Made by a program: the position numbers and the translations under genes. The notes beneath the pieces were generated by a model, which made no database searches, had not been told where the DNA came from, and worked only from the letters and a program-made list of their open reading frames with translations. From an uncultured Pelagibacteraceae bacterium (GTDB lineage Bacteria > Pseudomonadota > Alphaproteobacteria > Pelagibacterales > Pelagibacteraceae), in NCBI GenBank assembly GCA_902579105.1, contig CACHFM010000004.1, forward strand, positions 1-64,000: a stretch of 64,000 bases of DNA, written 5' to 3'. This document shows positions 28,955 through 38,937 of this stretch, in pieces (position 1 is the stretch's first letter; every line of letters begins with the position of its first letter).

Positions 28955-29785
28955 ATGAAACAAATATTTTTGATAATTTTTTTAACTTTGTTGTTATTTA
29001 ATATCTCTCAAGGAGATGAGACATCAAATAAACAAAAAGAATTAGAAACAAAAATAAAACTTTTAGAAAAAGAGCTTGAAATTGAAAAGTTAAAAAAAGA
29101 ACTTGAGGAACAAAAAAAAGCAAATGAGTCAAAAAAAAATGGTGAAAACTTAAAATCTTCCAATAAAAAGCAAAACAAAAATATAAAAAAACCAACTATT
29201 ATTGGTGATGATGATGTTTTGAAAGAGGTAAAATTACTTGGAAGTTTTAAAGAACCAGAGAGATATCCTGAGAGTTTTAAGGAAGAATTTTTCAAAGGAT
29301 GTAAAAAGTTTTCATGTATTGGAAGAAAATCAACAGAAAACATGTCAAAAGTGTTTGCTAAATCTCAAAAATATAATTTAAAAAATCCAGGTAACCAGAT
29401 AAAGGGTATGGCATTATTTGAAATTTATTATCTTAATGTTTTAAGAAAAAATGAGAAAAAAATAGATATTTTTTTAGAAAATTGGCCTACTGAAAAAAAG
29501 AAAACTAAAGAAATTATTAAATTAATAAAATTAAATAAATCAAGAGAAAAAATGAGAAATGCTCTTGGTATGGATTTAAATACATCAGTAGAGGATGCAA
29601 TTGAAATTTATTCAATAATGGCAAATTTTTTAAATATGGGGACTCCCAAAGAACAAAAAATTTCAAAGGAATTAAAGTTAAGAAATAAATTCTTAGAAGA
29701 TTATAAATCTGTTGTCTCAAAATTTAATTCACAATTTAAAAGTTACGAGAATGAAAATTTATATTATCAAATTGAAAAAAAATAA
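28955..29785 (+). CDS. secreted coiled-coil protein of unknown function
   Basis: Signal peptide MKQIFLIIFLTLLLFNISQG; Glu/Lys heptad region; only two Cys, as GCKKFSC (Cx4C). Confidence 0.8.
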   Translation: MKQIFLIIFLTLLLFNISQGDETSNKQKELETKIKLLEKELEIEKLKKELEEQKKANESKKNGENLKSSNKKQNKNIKKPTIIGDDDVLKEVKLLGSFKEPERYPESFKEEFFKGCKKFSCIGRKSTENMSKVFAKSQKYNLKNPGNQIKGMALFEIYYLNVLRKNEKKIDIFLENWPTEKKKTKEIIKLIKLNKSREKMRNALGMDLNTSVEDAIEIYSIMANFLNMGTPKEQKISKELKLRNKFLEDYKSVVSKFNSQFKSYENENLYYQIEKK

Positions 29786-29788
29786 ATT

Positions 29789-32700
29789 ATGAAACTTTTT
29801 AAAATATTATTAACTTTTTTGATATTACTGCAAACTACAATAACTTTAGCTAATGAAAAATTGGATAAAAACTTAGATAAAGCTTTTAAAAAATTTTCTA
29901 AAGATATTAATAAAGTAATAAAAAAATCTGAAAAGTTAAAAGCCCCAGAAAATAAAGAGTCACAAATTATTGATAAGGCAATTAATGAATTAAAAGTGGC
30001 AAATGAGTTTATTAAAGAAACTTATATATCTGGCGATCTTGAGAATACGGAAAATACTCTTGATTTTATTTCAAGATCAATTTCTGATATCCAAAAGCTA
30101 GTACCTCAACAGATATCCTCTGATATGTCTAATATTGATATGACAACAATAAACCCTGAAGATATAAAAAAAATTAAAATAATCACTGATGGAATGAAAA
30201 AGTCAAAAAATGAAAAGTTAGTAGAATTTGTAGACCAATTAGAATCATTATCTAATAAAGGTCTAAATGTTTATTCGATTAGCTATAATTTAAATAATCT
30301 TGGGGTTGATACAATAAATTTCACAGATATTTTGAAAGCTACAAATTCTAACCAAGAATTAAGCCAAAAAACTTTAAATTCTATTGAAAAAAATCTTGAA
30401 AAGGCAGGTGTTAGTTCAAAAGATATTAAACAGATTAAAGATGATATAAAAAAAGTAAGTTTACCAAAAGATGGAGCATCTAATCCTGATGATGATCCTA
30501 AAGTTAAAGAGCTAAAAAATCTAATCGAAAAAGCAAAAGGTGACAGAGAGAATGCTGAAAAAGCCAGACAACAAAGGGATGCAGCAGTTAAAGCTGCAGA
30601 AGAAGCTCAAGAAACTGCAAAAAAAGCTCAAGAAACTGCAAATTCAATAGCTGATAAAACTTCAAAAGCTGCAAAAGAAGCAGCAGAAAAAGCACAAGAG
30701 GCTGTAAAAGAAGCAAAAAAAGCAGCCGGAGAAGCACGATCAGCTACCTTTAAATATAATGATATGAAAAGTTGGTTGAAATCTACTGAGGATGCAATTA
30801 AGAAAATTGAGGGTTCAATTCAAGGAGTTAATGAAAATTATAATTCTTTAGAAACTATTTATAATAAAAGTGTTTCAGCAAAAAATATTAAAGATATTTC
30901 TAATAAAGATTTTTTAAGATTAGAAGGTTTAGCATCTAGAAGAAAATTCGAAAAACCAGGTGGGTTTAAAGCAGCAGTAATGGACCCTGCAGATTTGTTA
31001 AGATTTGATGTTGTTAAAAAGGCGAAAGAATTAGGTTTATCAGAGAATGAGGCAAATATACTTGGTAATAATGCAATGGTCAGATATGGAGATATGAAAT
31101 TTCTACAATCAAATGCATTTGCAAAATTTAAAGCCCAAGGTATGACAAATAGTGAAGCTTCAAAAAAATCTTTTGAAATTCTACAGGATAAATATGGTGA
31201 TTGGATGAATAATTTAGGATTTGGACTTAACGAGAGTAAAGAAAATAAAACAAGCAATATTGATACATGGCTTATAAGTGTTGCAATGGCAAAAAAGGCT
31301 GCAACCGATTTTGGAACATTAGACCCGAATGATGAGAAAGAATTAAGATCTTCAGCAAAGTCTACAGCCGATAAAGTTTTACAAGAAGCTTTAAATCAAG
31401 GTTTCTCAAAGGAGGAAGCAGAAGAGATTGCAAATAACACATTTGATACAATGTTTAGTAGTTTAAAATTTGCTTATCAGACAGGAGAAGCTCTTCTTCA
31501 AAAAGGATTGTCTGAAGAAGAAATGGATCAAGTATTATCAAAAATGATGAAAGATAGATTTGGTACAATTGAAGCAGACTTTTTTACTTCTGGAAATTTA
31601 GGAGATATAGGAGATGAAAAAGCTATTAAGTTTTATGTCACTGGACTAGGAGCTTTAAAATATGCAATGGAGAATAGAGAAAAATCTATAAATCCAGATG
31701 ATGTTGATGAAGTAGAAAAAGCAATTTCAGATACAGAAAAACTTGTAAGAGAAAGAGCTGCAAAGTTAGGAATAACTGATCAAGCTAAAATAGATAAATT
31801 CGCGTTAGATGCAAAAAATTCGGTAATTGATCTATATCATTTTGGATATGCAATTGAGGATTATTTAGGTGGACCCGAAAACAAAGGACCTTGTGATCAA
31901 AATTGTATTGATGAAAATATAGATTTCATTTTGGATAAATTTTACTCTAAATGGGGCTCTAGATTATTTGATGCTACTGGTGAAGAGCTTAAATTAGATA
32001 CTTCAAAAATTGATGTTTATGTAACAGGATTAGTTGTAACCGAGTCAACTGAGGTAGCTAAGCGAGCTAAAGAAAATGCTGAAAAAGCAGTTAAAGAGGC
32101 TGAAAATTCACTTAACAAAGCAAAAGAATTAGAACAAAAAGCTAAAGATGCTCAAGCTAAAGCCGATAAAATTAAAGACAAAACTTCTCAAGAATATAAA
32201 GATGCAGTGGCTAAAGCAGAATCTGCACAAAAAGCTGCTAAAGCTGCAAGAGACGCAGCTGAAAAAGCAAAAAATGCTTCAGAGGAAGCAAGAAAAGCTT
32301 ATGAGGATGCTGAAAAAGAGTTAGCTAGGCTTGAAAAAGAACTTAAAAATCTTTTAGATGAAATAGGAGGACCTGGTGATTTAGGACCTGGTGGGAAAGG
32401 TGCTTGGGATCCAAGAAAAACAATTGCTCAAAACAAAGAGAGAAAAATGGAAATTAGTGAAATTAAATCTAATAAAAATTTATCTAATGTTATGAATTCT
32501 ATGAGTGATAAACAGGTTTATGGTTTATTAGCTAGTGGTGTAATAAATTCAGATTTAGTAAATGAATATATAAAAGATGGGAAAAACGCTCCTATACTAG
32601 CTTGTGGAACATCTGATTGTGAAGTTGGAGATTTAAAATATGTTTTTGAGGAAGCGGATAGAGAAATGAAAATGAGCTCATTTAAAGGTAATTCTTTACT

Positions 32701-33205
32701 TACTAAAGTAATGAACTCCTTAACTGATAGACAAGCATATGAATTAATTGCATCAGCAGCAATTCCATCAGATATGGTAAATGAATATATTCAAAACGGA
32801 AAGAATGCTCCTATTTTACCATGTGGATCTGCTGAATGCTCAATGATCGAATATATGAACCCAGGCTCAACAAAAGCTGTTGGAGAAGGTGTTGATGTAG
32901 TTGGGATTGGAGAGGTTCAAGGTGCCGCTACTGACATATTGGCAGCAACAAAAGATACAAACGTTAAATCTGCTGCGGATGCTCTTGGCGAAGATCTAGC
33001 AGCTACAATCGCAGAAATTCAATCTACTTTAGATACTGGAGCTATAATTAGAGGTTCAGACGGGGTTGCTATGTCAGTACAAGAAGCCTTAGAATCTATG
33101 CCAGAGGGTGGTCGAGTTAATCCAGATGGAACCTTAGAGCCAGTAGTTGGTGATGATCCAAATGATGCTGAGAGGCCGGGAGGTTGCACTGATGGTACTT
33201 GTTAA
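29789..33205 (+). CDS. large secreted Ala/Lys/Glu-rich coiled-coil repeat protein (1138 aa) of unknown function
   Basis: Signal peptide; two long AxxA/K/E-rich helical segments; tandem 44-aa C-terminal repeat; eight Cys in four Cx3-4C pairs; starts 3 nt after the preceding stop. Confidence 0.82.
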   Translation: MKLFKILLTFLILLQTTITLANEKLDKNLDKAFKKFSKDINKVIKKSEKLKAPENKESQIIDKAINELKVANEFIKETYISGDLENTENTLDFISRSISDIQKLVPQQISSDMSNIDMTTINPEDIKKIKIITDGMKKSKNEKLVEFVDQLESLSNKGLNVYSISYNLNNLGVDTINFTDILKATNSNQELSQKTLNSIEKNLEKAGVSSKDIKQIKDDIKKVSLPKDGASNPDDDPKVKELKNLIEKAKGDRENAEKARQQRDAAVKAAEEAQETAKKAQETANSIADKTSKAAKEAAEKAQEAVKEAKKAAGEARSATFKYNDMKSWLKSTEDAIKKIEGSIQGVNENYNSLETIYNKSVSAKNIKDISNKDFLRLEGLASRRKFEKPGGFKAAVMDPADLLRFDVVKKAKELGLSENEANILGNNAMVRYGDMKFLQSNAFAKFKAQGMTNSEASKKSFEILQDKYGDWMNNLGFGLNESKENKTSNIDTWLISVAMAKKAATDFGTLDPNDEKELRSSAKSTADKVLQEALNQGFSKEEAEEIANNTFDTMFSSLKFAYQTGEALLQKGLSEEEMDQVLSKMMKDRFGTIEADFFTSGNLGDIGDEKAIKFYVTGLGALKYAMENREKSINPDDVDEVEKAISDTEKLVRERAAKLGITDQAKIDKFALDAKNSVIDLYHFGYAIEDYLGGPENKGPCDQNCIDENIDFILDKFYSKWGSRLFDATGEELKLDTSKIDVYVTGLVVTESTEVAKRAKENAEKAVKEAENSLNKAKELEQKAKDAQAKADKIKDKTSQEYKDAVAKAESAQKAAKAARDAAEKAKNASEEARKAYEDAEKELARLEKELKNLLDEIGGPGDLGPGGKGAWDPRKTIAQNKERKMEISEIKSNKNLSNVMNSMSDKQVYGLLASGVINSDLVNEYIKDGKNAPILACGTSDCEVGDLKYVFEEADREMKMSSFKGNSLLTKVMNSLTDRQAYELIASAAIPSDMVNEYIQNGKNAPILPCGSAECSMIEYMNPGSTKAVGEGVDVVGIGEVQGAATDILAATKDTNVKSAADALGEDLAATIAEIQSTLDTGAIIRGSDGVAMSVQEALESMPEGGRVNPDGTLEPVVGDDPNDAERPGGCTDGTC

Positions 33206-33227
33206 AATTTGTCATGCTTACAGATAA

Positions 33228-35303
33228 TTAAATTTTATTGCTGATTTTTAATGCAAATGCATAGTCAATAGCAATTTCCTCTATTGCGCCATCTCTTCCA
33301 GATTTTCCACCATGACCTGCATTCATCTCTGTTTTTAAAAGAAGTAAATTATTATCAGTTTTATATTGTCTCAATTTTGCTGTAAATTTTGCAGGTTCAT
33401 CAAATAATACTCTATTATCACTTAAACTAGTTGTAATTAACATATGTGGGTAATCCATTTTCTTAATATTATTATAAGGAGCATATGAAAATATATAATC
33501 AAAATGTTCTTTATTATCTTTTGCATTTCCAAATTCATCAAATTCTCCTACTGTTAAAGGTAGAGAATGATCTAGATTTGTTGTTAAAGAATCTACAAAA
33601 GGTACAGCCATAATAATTCCTAGAAATAATTCAGGAGATTGATTCACTACCGCGCCCATTAATAAACCTCCTGCAGAGCCACCCATACCAATTATTTTTC
33701 CTTTTGATGTATAATTATTTTCGATTAAATATCTTGCTGCGTAAATATAATCTTCAAATGTATTCTTTTTATTTATTAACTTGCCCTCTTTCCACCATTT
33801 CATACCCTTTTCCATACCACCTCTAATGTGTGCAGTAGCCCAAATTATATCTCTATTAATCAAACTTAATCTTGTAGATGAAAAGCTAGGACTTATCGAG
33901 TTTCCATATGAACCATATCCATAAAGTAATAATTTGGCCGAACCGTCAATTTTAGTTTTTTTGTGCCTTGTAATTGTTAAAGGTACAAGTCTTCCATCAT
34001 GTGATTTAAATTCAATTCTCTCAACAATATAATTATCTTTATCATGTCCTGAAGGAATTTCTTGTTCCTTTACTAACTTCTTTGATTTATTTAATAAGTT
34101 ATATTTGTAAACTCTTGATGGAGTTTTAGGCGAAGAATATCCTAAGTAAACGTCGTCCGTGTTTCTATTTTTTTGTATTAAAGATACTCCCGGTACATAA
34201 ATTTTTTCATCTGAAAAGATTAGTTCTTCTTCTGTATTATTAGAAATATTTCTAACAAATAATTTATCTAAAGCATTAGAAGTTTCAGAGCGAATTATCC
34301 AGTTTTGTAAAAAAGTACATCCGCCAATTAAAACCTCATCTTTTGCTGGAATGAATGTTTTCCAATTTTGATTTTCTAAACTTTCAGAAATATCAATTTT
34401 AAAGTCTTCTGCATTTTTATTAGTATGATTATAAAATTTACCATTCCATGAATTTATAGAGTAGAGAATTCCTTTTTCTCTCTTCATTATTAATTTGGGA
34501 ATTGGTTTTTTTTCTTTAGAGCTAAAGTAGTATTGTTCTGAAGTATTATGATCTGATGTATTTATAAAATAATATTTTTCATCTGAGCTTAATCCAATAC
34601 TTACAGTAAATGCCTCAGTTTTTTCCTCAAATATTAATTCATCATCATCTTTATAATTTCCAATTTCATGCCTATAGATTTTTCTTGCTCTATGATTTTC
34701 ATCTAGTTTTGAATAAAAAATATATTTATCGTCTAAACTAAAATTTATACTACCAGATGTTTCTGTAATTTTTTTTGAAATAGTTTTCTTAGTTTTTATG
34801 TCTCTTATAAAAATTGTATAATATTCAGAACCCATAGTGTCCAATGAATAACCTAAATATTTATCATTGTTACTTACTTCTAAATCACCAACTCCAAAGT
34901 ATTCAGTTTTTAGTTTTTCTTTTTCTTTGTCACCGTTCCAAATTTCTTCAATCTCACTTGAGCCTATTTTTTTACGAAGTTTAATTGAGTAATTTCCTTC
35001 AACCGTAGTTTTTGTCCAATATTCGTAAGTATGATCTTTGTATGGAAGAGATTCATCATCTAATTTTATTCTTCCTTTGATTTCATCAAAAAGTTGTTTT
35101 TGTAATTTTTTTGTGTCCTTTAAATGGTATTCAGCATAAGAATTTTCTTCTTCTAAATATTTCTCAACTTCAGGATTTAATTTTGTTTTATCTTTTAAAA
35201 CTTCTAAAATATTTTTTTGATGTATCCAGCTATAATTGTCCTCCCACTCTATATTGTGACAAGATTTTATCTCTGGTTTTTTTTTAAGATATGGTACTTT
35301 CAT
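33228..35303 (-). CDS. oligopeptidase B / prolyl oligopeptidase family (S9A) serine peptidase
   Basis: GMGGSAGGLLMGAVVNQSPELF nucleophile region; LLYGYGSYGNSISPSFSSTRLSLI; C-terminal NAGHGGKSGR His. Confidence 0.92.
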   Translation of the reverse strand: MKVPYLKKKPEIKSCHNIEWEDNYSWIHQKNILEVLKDKTKLNPEVEKYLEEENSYAEYHLKDTKKLQKQLFDEIKGRIKLDDESLPYKDHTYEYWTKTTVEGNYSIKLRKKIGSSEIEEIWNGDKEKEKLKTEYFGVGDLEVSNNDKYLGYSLDTMGSEYYTIFIRDIKTKKTISKKITETSGSINFSLDDKYIFYSKLDENHRARKIYRHEIGNYKDDDELIFEEKTEAFTVSIGLSSDEKYYFINTSDHNTSEQYYFSSKEKKPIPKLIMKREKGILYSINSWNGKFYNHTNKNAEDFKIDISESLENQNWKTFIPAKDEVLIGGCTFLQNWIIRSETSNALDKLFVRNISNNTEEELIFSDEKIYVPGVSLIQKNRNTDDVYLGYSSPKTPSRVYKYNLLNKSKKLVKEQEIPSGHDKDNYIVERIEFKSHDGRLVPLTITRHKKTKIDGSAKLLLYGYGSYGNSISPSFSSTRLSLINRDIIWATAHIRGGMEKGMKWWKEGKLINKKNTFEDYIYAARYLIENNYTSKGKIIGMGGSAGGLLMGAVVNQSPELFLGIIMAVPFVDSLTTNLDHSLPLTVGEFDEFGNAKDNKEHFDYIFSYAPYNNIKKMDYPHMLITTSLSDNRVLFDEPAKFTAKLRQYKTDNNLLLLKTEMNAGHGGKSGRDGAIEEIAIDYAFALKISNKI

Positions 35304-35319
35304 TTTAAATAGGAAATAT

Positions 35320-35823
35320 ATGAATATTATTATTTATACACTTTTAATTTTAATAATTTTATATTTTTTATTGAGATGGTGGTCCAATATTTCTACAAAA
35401 AAAATGTCAAAAAGTGTGAGACTAATTACAATTTTCTTATTAGTAGGGCTCGCAGTTTTGTTTGCTGTAGGTGGAAAATTTTTACTTACTTTACCATTAA
35501 CTCTTATGAGTTTGGCTTTACTTAAGCTTAAAGGCTTATCTTTAATTCAAATTTTTTCTCTTTATAGGCTTATTCAAACACTTAGAAATTCAGGAAGATT
35601 TTCTTTTAACCAATCACAAAATAATAATTTATCTACATTGTCTGTATCAGAGGCATACAAAATTCTAAATTTAGATATAAATAAAAAACCAACTAAAGAA
35701 TTAGTCAATCAAACTTACCAGAAGATTCAAAAAAAAATACATCCAGATATATCTCCTGAAACAGCAAGATTGTCAGCCATTGTTAATGAAGCTAAAGAAA
35801 TAGTTCTTAAAGATATTTCTTAA
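35320..35823 (+). CDS. membrane-anchored J-domain protein (DnaJ/Tim14-like)
   Basis: N-terminal TM segments; SVSEAYKILNLDINKKPT ... IHPDISPETARLSAIVNEAKEIV with HPD motif. Confidence 0.82.
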   Translation: MNIIIYTLLILIILYFLLRWWSNISTKKMSKSVRLITIFLLVGLAVLFAVGGKFLLTLPLTLMSLALLKLKGLSLIQIFSLYRLIQTLRNSGRFSFNQSQNNNLSTLSVSEAYKILNLDINKKPTKELVNQTYQKIQKKIHPDISPETARLSAIVNEAKEIVLKDIS

Positions 35824-36782
35824 TTCATTATTGATATTAATTTATTGAATACTTTATCTGGATCAATTTTATCTTTTCCAAGAGTATTGTGAGTAACAGT
35901 AATTTCTCCATCTGGTATAATTGGATACATATTAGAACTATATGATCCATAAATTAAAGGTGTATCTGCCATTAAAGTAATTGTTTTTATTCCAAGAGCA
36001 GAGGACAAATGTGCAAATCCTGTATCATTACAGATAGAAACATTGCAATTTTTTATAATTGGTAAAGTTTCAGCAATAGTTAGATTGTCTAATGGAATAC
36101 ATTTATCTTTAAATTTTGAATTATAAATTTCATTTAAAATTTTTTGTTCATCTTCATCTTTTCCAGTAGCTAAAAAAAATTTACATTTTTTTTTATTATC
36201 AATTTTTTCCATAATATTCAGATAAGTTTTAGAAGGTATTCTTTTTGTTGATCCTGATCCCCCTATACCAAGTAGAATATTTAGATCATCATTATTTAAA
36301 TCAAATTTTAAAAAAGTTTGTTTGACTAAATTGTTTTCAATTTGAATTTCAGGATTACCACTTACTTCGATACTTAAATATTTTTTAAGCAAATTTTTTG
36401 CAGGCTCAGTAATATGTTGGTTTTTTTTCTCAAATAAAGGATATTGATATATTTTATTAATACCAGCTAATCTTGAGATAAGATTAAATCTTAAAGATGA
36501 ATTAAAAATAAATACTTTATCAAAATTATATTGATTTAAATCTTTTGCTAATTTAAAAAAACCATTTATTCCATCATGCCTTTCACTTTTTTTGTTATCT
36601 CTTTTTAAGTGAATAATTTTATCGATATATGTTGTTTGATTTAAAAACTGGTCTGCTTTAGAATTTTCTTTTACAAGTAAACTTACAGGTGAGTTGAATT
36701 TTTTTGATATTGCTTTGATAAAAGGTAGAAAAATTACAGTATCACCAATACCCATTCTATTTTGAATTGCCAATATTTTCAT
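35820..36782 (-). CDS. glycosyltransferase family 9 (heptosyltransferase-like)
   Basis: IQNRMGIGDTVIFLPF; VSICNDTGFAHLSSALGIKTITLMADT. Confidence 0.88.
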   Translation of the reverse strand: MKILAIQNRMGIGDTVIFLPFIKAISKKFNSPVSLLVKENSKADQFLNQTTYIDKIIHLKRDNKKSERHDGINGFFKLAKDLNQYNFDKVFIFNSSLRFNLISRLAGINKIYQYPLFEKKNQHITEPAKNLLKKYLSIEVSGNPEIQIENNLVKQTFLKFDLNNDDLNILLGIGGSGSTKRIPSKTYLNIMEKIDNKKKCKFFLATGKDEDEQKILNEIYNSKFKDKCIPLDNLTIAETLPIIKNCNVSICNDTGFAHLSSALGIKTITLMADTPLIYGSYSSNMYPIIPDGEITVTHNTLGKDKIDPDKVFNKLISIMN

Positions 36783-36831
36783 AATTAATTTATAAACTTT
36801 ACTAATTTATATTTTTATATAAATTTTGAAT

Positions 36832-37716
36832 ATGAGCAAAATTAAAGGCATTTATGCGGCCTCAATGTCGATCTTGAATGATGATTTAGCACTTGATGTT
36901 AAAAAAACCGTTCATCATGCTGAAATGTTGATTGAACAAGGTTGTCATGGAGTAGCGATTTTTGGAAGCACAGGTCAAGCACAACTCATATCTATTTCAG
37001 AAAAAATTGATTTATTAAATCATTTAGCTTTGAACAAGTATAAAGAAAAATACATGATTGGTACGGGATTAAACTCATTAGGAGAAACTATTAATTTAAT
37101 GAAAGTGGCCAAGTCTTTAAATTTTGAAAAATTTTTAATTATGCCTCCTGCATACTATAAGTATAAAGATCAAGAGGTAATCAACTTTTACAGTAAAATA
37201 GTAGAAGCAATTCCAGAGTCTGAAATTATTCTTTACAATTTTGAAAAATTATGTGGATACAAGTTCAGTGTGGAGTGCGTTGAAGAATTAGTAAAAAAAT
37301 TTCCACAACAAATTATTGGAGTTAAAGATAGTTCTTATAACCTGTTTGAAAATTTAAAATTAGACAATTTTTCAGTTTTGCCTGGTTCAGAGTCAAAGTT
37401 ATTAAAAGGTCTACAATTAGGATGTTCAGGAATTATTACAGCTACTTGTAATGTTACTAGCAAATTAGCAAGAAAAGTTTATGATGATTTTCAATTAGGA
37501 GCTGAACAAACAGTAAATCAAAAACTGTGTGATGTTAGAGCGGTATTTGAAAAATATAACTTAATATCAGGACTTCATACATATTATTCAAAAAATGATA
37601 GTTATTATAAAAATGTTTTACCACCTTTAAGTATTTTAAATTCTCAAGAAGAAAAAGAACTAATTAATAATTTAGAAAAATTAAATTTTTCAATTAAATC
37701 TTTAAAGGCGGCTTAA
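36832..37716 (+). CDS. dihydrodipicolinate synthase/N-acetylneuraminate lyase family aldolase
   Basis: GVAIFGSTGQAQLISISEK, IGVKDSSYNLF; start taken at MSKIKG (listed ORF begins 36826). Confidence 0.88.
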   Translation: MSKIKGIYAASMSILNDDLALDVKKTVHHAEMLIEQGCHGVAIFGSTGQAQLISISEKIDLLNHLALNKYKEKYMIGTGLNSLGETINLMKVAKSLNFEKFLIMPPAYYKYKDQEVINFYSKIVEAIPESEIILYNFEKLCGYKFSVECVEELVKKFPQQIIGVKDSSYNLFENLKLDNFSVLPGSESKLLKGLQLGCSGIITATCNVTSKLARKVYDDFQLGAEQTVNQKLCDVRAVFEKYNLISGLHTYYSKNDSYYKNVLPPLSILNSQEEKELINNLEKLNFSIKSLKAA

Positions 37717-37717
37717 G

Positions 37718-38908
37718 ATGCAATTAGCAAGATTTTTAAATAAAGTTATTAAGAAAGATGGTTTTATATTAATCGATGCTAACTCAAAAAGTTATATAAT
37801 TGGAACTCCTAAAAGTGATAATCCAATTAAGATTAAAATTTTAGATAAAAAACTTCATTATAAGTTATTATTTCACCCAGATTTATATTTTGGTGAGGCG
37901 TATACAGATGGAGATATAGTAATTGAAAATGGAAGCCTTACTGATTTTTTAGATCTTGCGTTAATGAATTTTGGAAGAGGTGAAATTAATTTTTTTAGTT
38001 ATTTAATGAATAGAGTTAGAGGATCTTATAGATATTTAACGAATTTTAATTTTATAAAAAATTCAAAAAAAAATGTATCACATCATTATGATATTTCAGA
38101 TGATCTTTATAATTTGTTTTTAGACCCAAAAAGACAATACTCATGTGCATATTTTAAAAATGAAAATGATACTTTGGAAAGTGCTCAAAATAATAAGATT
38201 CAACATATTATTAAGAAACTTCATATCAAGCCAAACCAAAAAGTATTAGATATTGGTTGTGGATGGGGGTCATTAGCATTCGATATAGCCAAAAGCGCAA
38301 ACTGTGAAGTTACTGGAATTACATTATCCGAAAATCAGTATAATTATTGTAAACAAAAAGCAAAAGAACATAATTTAGATAATCAAGTAAACTTTAAGTT
38401 AATAGATTATAGAGAGCTTGATGAAAAATTTGACAGAATAGTAAGCGTAGGAATGTTTGAACACGTAGGTAGAAAATTCTACAAAAAGTTCTTTAACCAG
38501 GTAGAAAAATTGCTTAAAGATGATGGAATTTCATTAATACACACTATAGGCTCAGTAAATCCACCTAGGGATCCTCATCCGTGGATTACAAAATATATAT
38601 TTCCAGGAGGATATACGCCGAGTTTAAGTGAAGTTAGTAATCCTATTGAAAAATCTGGGCTAATTGTTTCTGATCTAGAGGTATTAAAACTACATTATAT
38701 GCATACTTTAAGAAACTGGAAAGAAAATTGTATTAACAATAAAGAAAAAATTATTCAAATGTTTGATGAAAGATTTTTTAGAATGTGGGAATTTTATTTA
38801 GCTGGATGTGAAATGGCATTTAAGTGGGGAGATCAGGTTGTATTTCAATTTCAATTGACAAAAAATTATAGGTCAACTCCAGTTACAAGAGACTATATTT
38901 ATCAATAA
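37718..38908 (+). CDS. cfa: cyclopropane-fatty-acyl-phospholipid synthase family methyltransferase
   Basis: SHHYDISDDLYNLFLDPKRQYSCAYF; VLDIGCGWGSLAFDIAK; MFEHVGRKFYKKFF. Confidence 0.94.
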   Translation: MQLARFLNKVIKKDGFILIDANSKSYIIGTPKSDNPIKIKILDKKLHYKLLFHPDLYFGEAYTDGDIVIENGSLTDFLDLALMNFGRGEINFFSYLMNRVRGSYRYLTNFNFIKNSKKNVSHHYDISDDLYNLFLDPKRQYSCAYFKNENDTLESAQNNKIQHIIKKLHIKPNQKVLDIGCGWGSLAFDIAKSANCEVTGITLSENQYNYCKQKAKEHNLDNQVNFKLIDYRELDEKFDRIVSVGMFEHVGRKFYKKFFNQVEKLLKDDGISLIHTIGSVNPPRDPHPWITKYIFPGGYTPSLSEVSNPIEKSGLIVSDLEVLKLHYMHTLRNWKENCINNKEKIIQMFDERFFRMWEFYLAGCEMAFKWGDQVVFQFQLTKNYRSTPVTRDYIYQ

Positions 38909-38937
38909 ATTATTGATAGAAATATAAACTCTTTAAA

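Noticed and set aside
28998-31257. Minus-strand ORFs inside the coiled-coil genes (28998..29195, 29008..29343, 29517..29720, 30859..31257)
   Set aside because: Phe/Leu/Ser-rich translations are typical antisense shadows of Lys/Glu/Asn-rich coding sequence.
29789-33205. Assigning the 1138-aa protein as TolA or a known surface-layer protein
   Set aside because: Ala/Lys/Glu-rich helices give composition-based similarity to TolA-like proteins, but no TolA domain or S-layer signature is visible.
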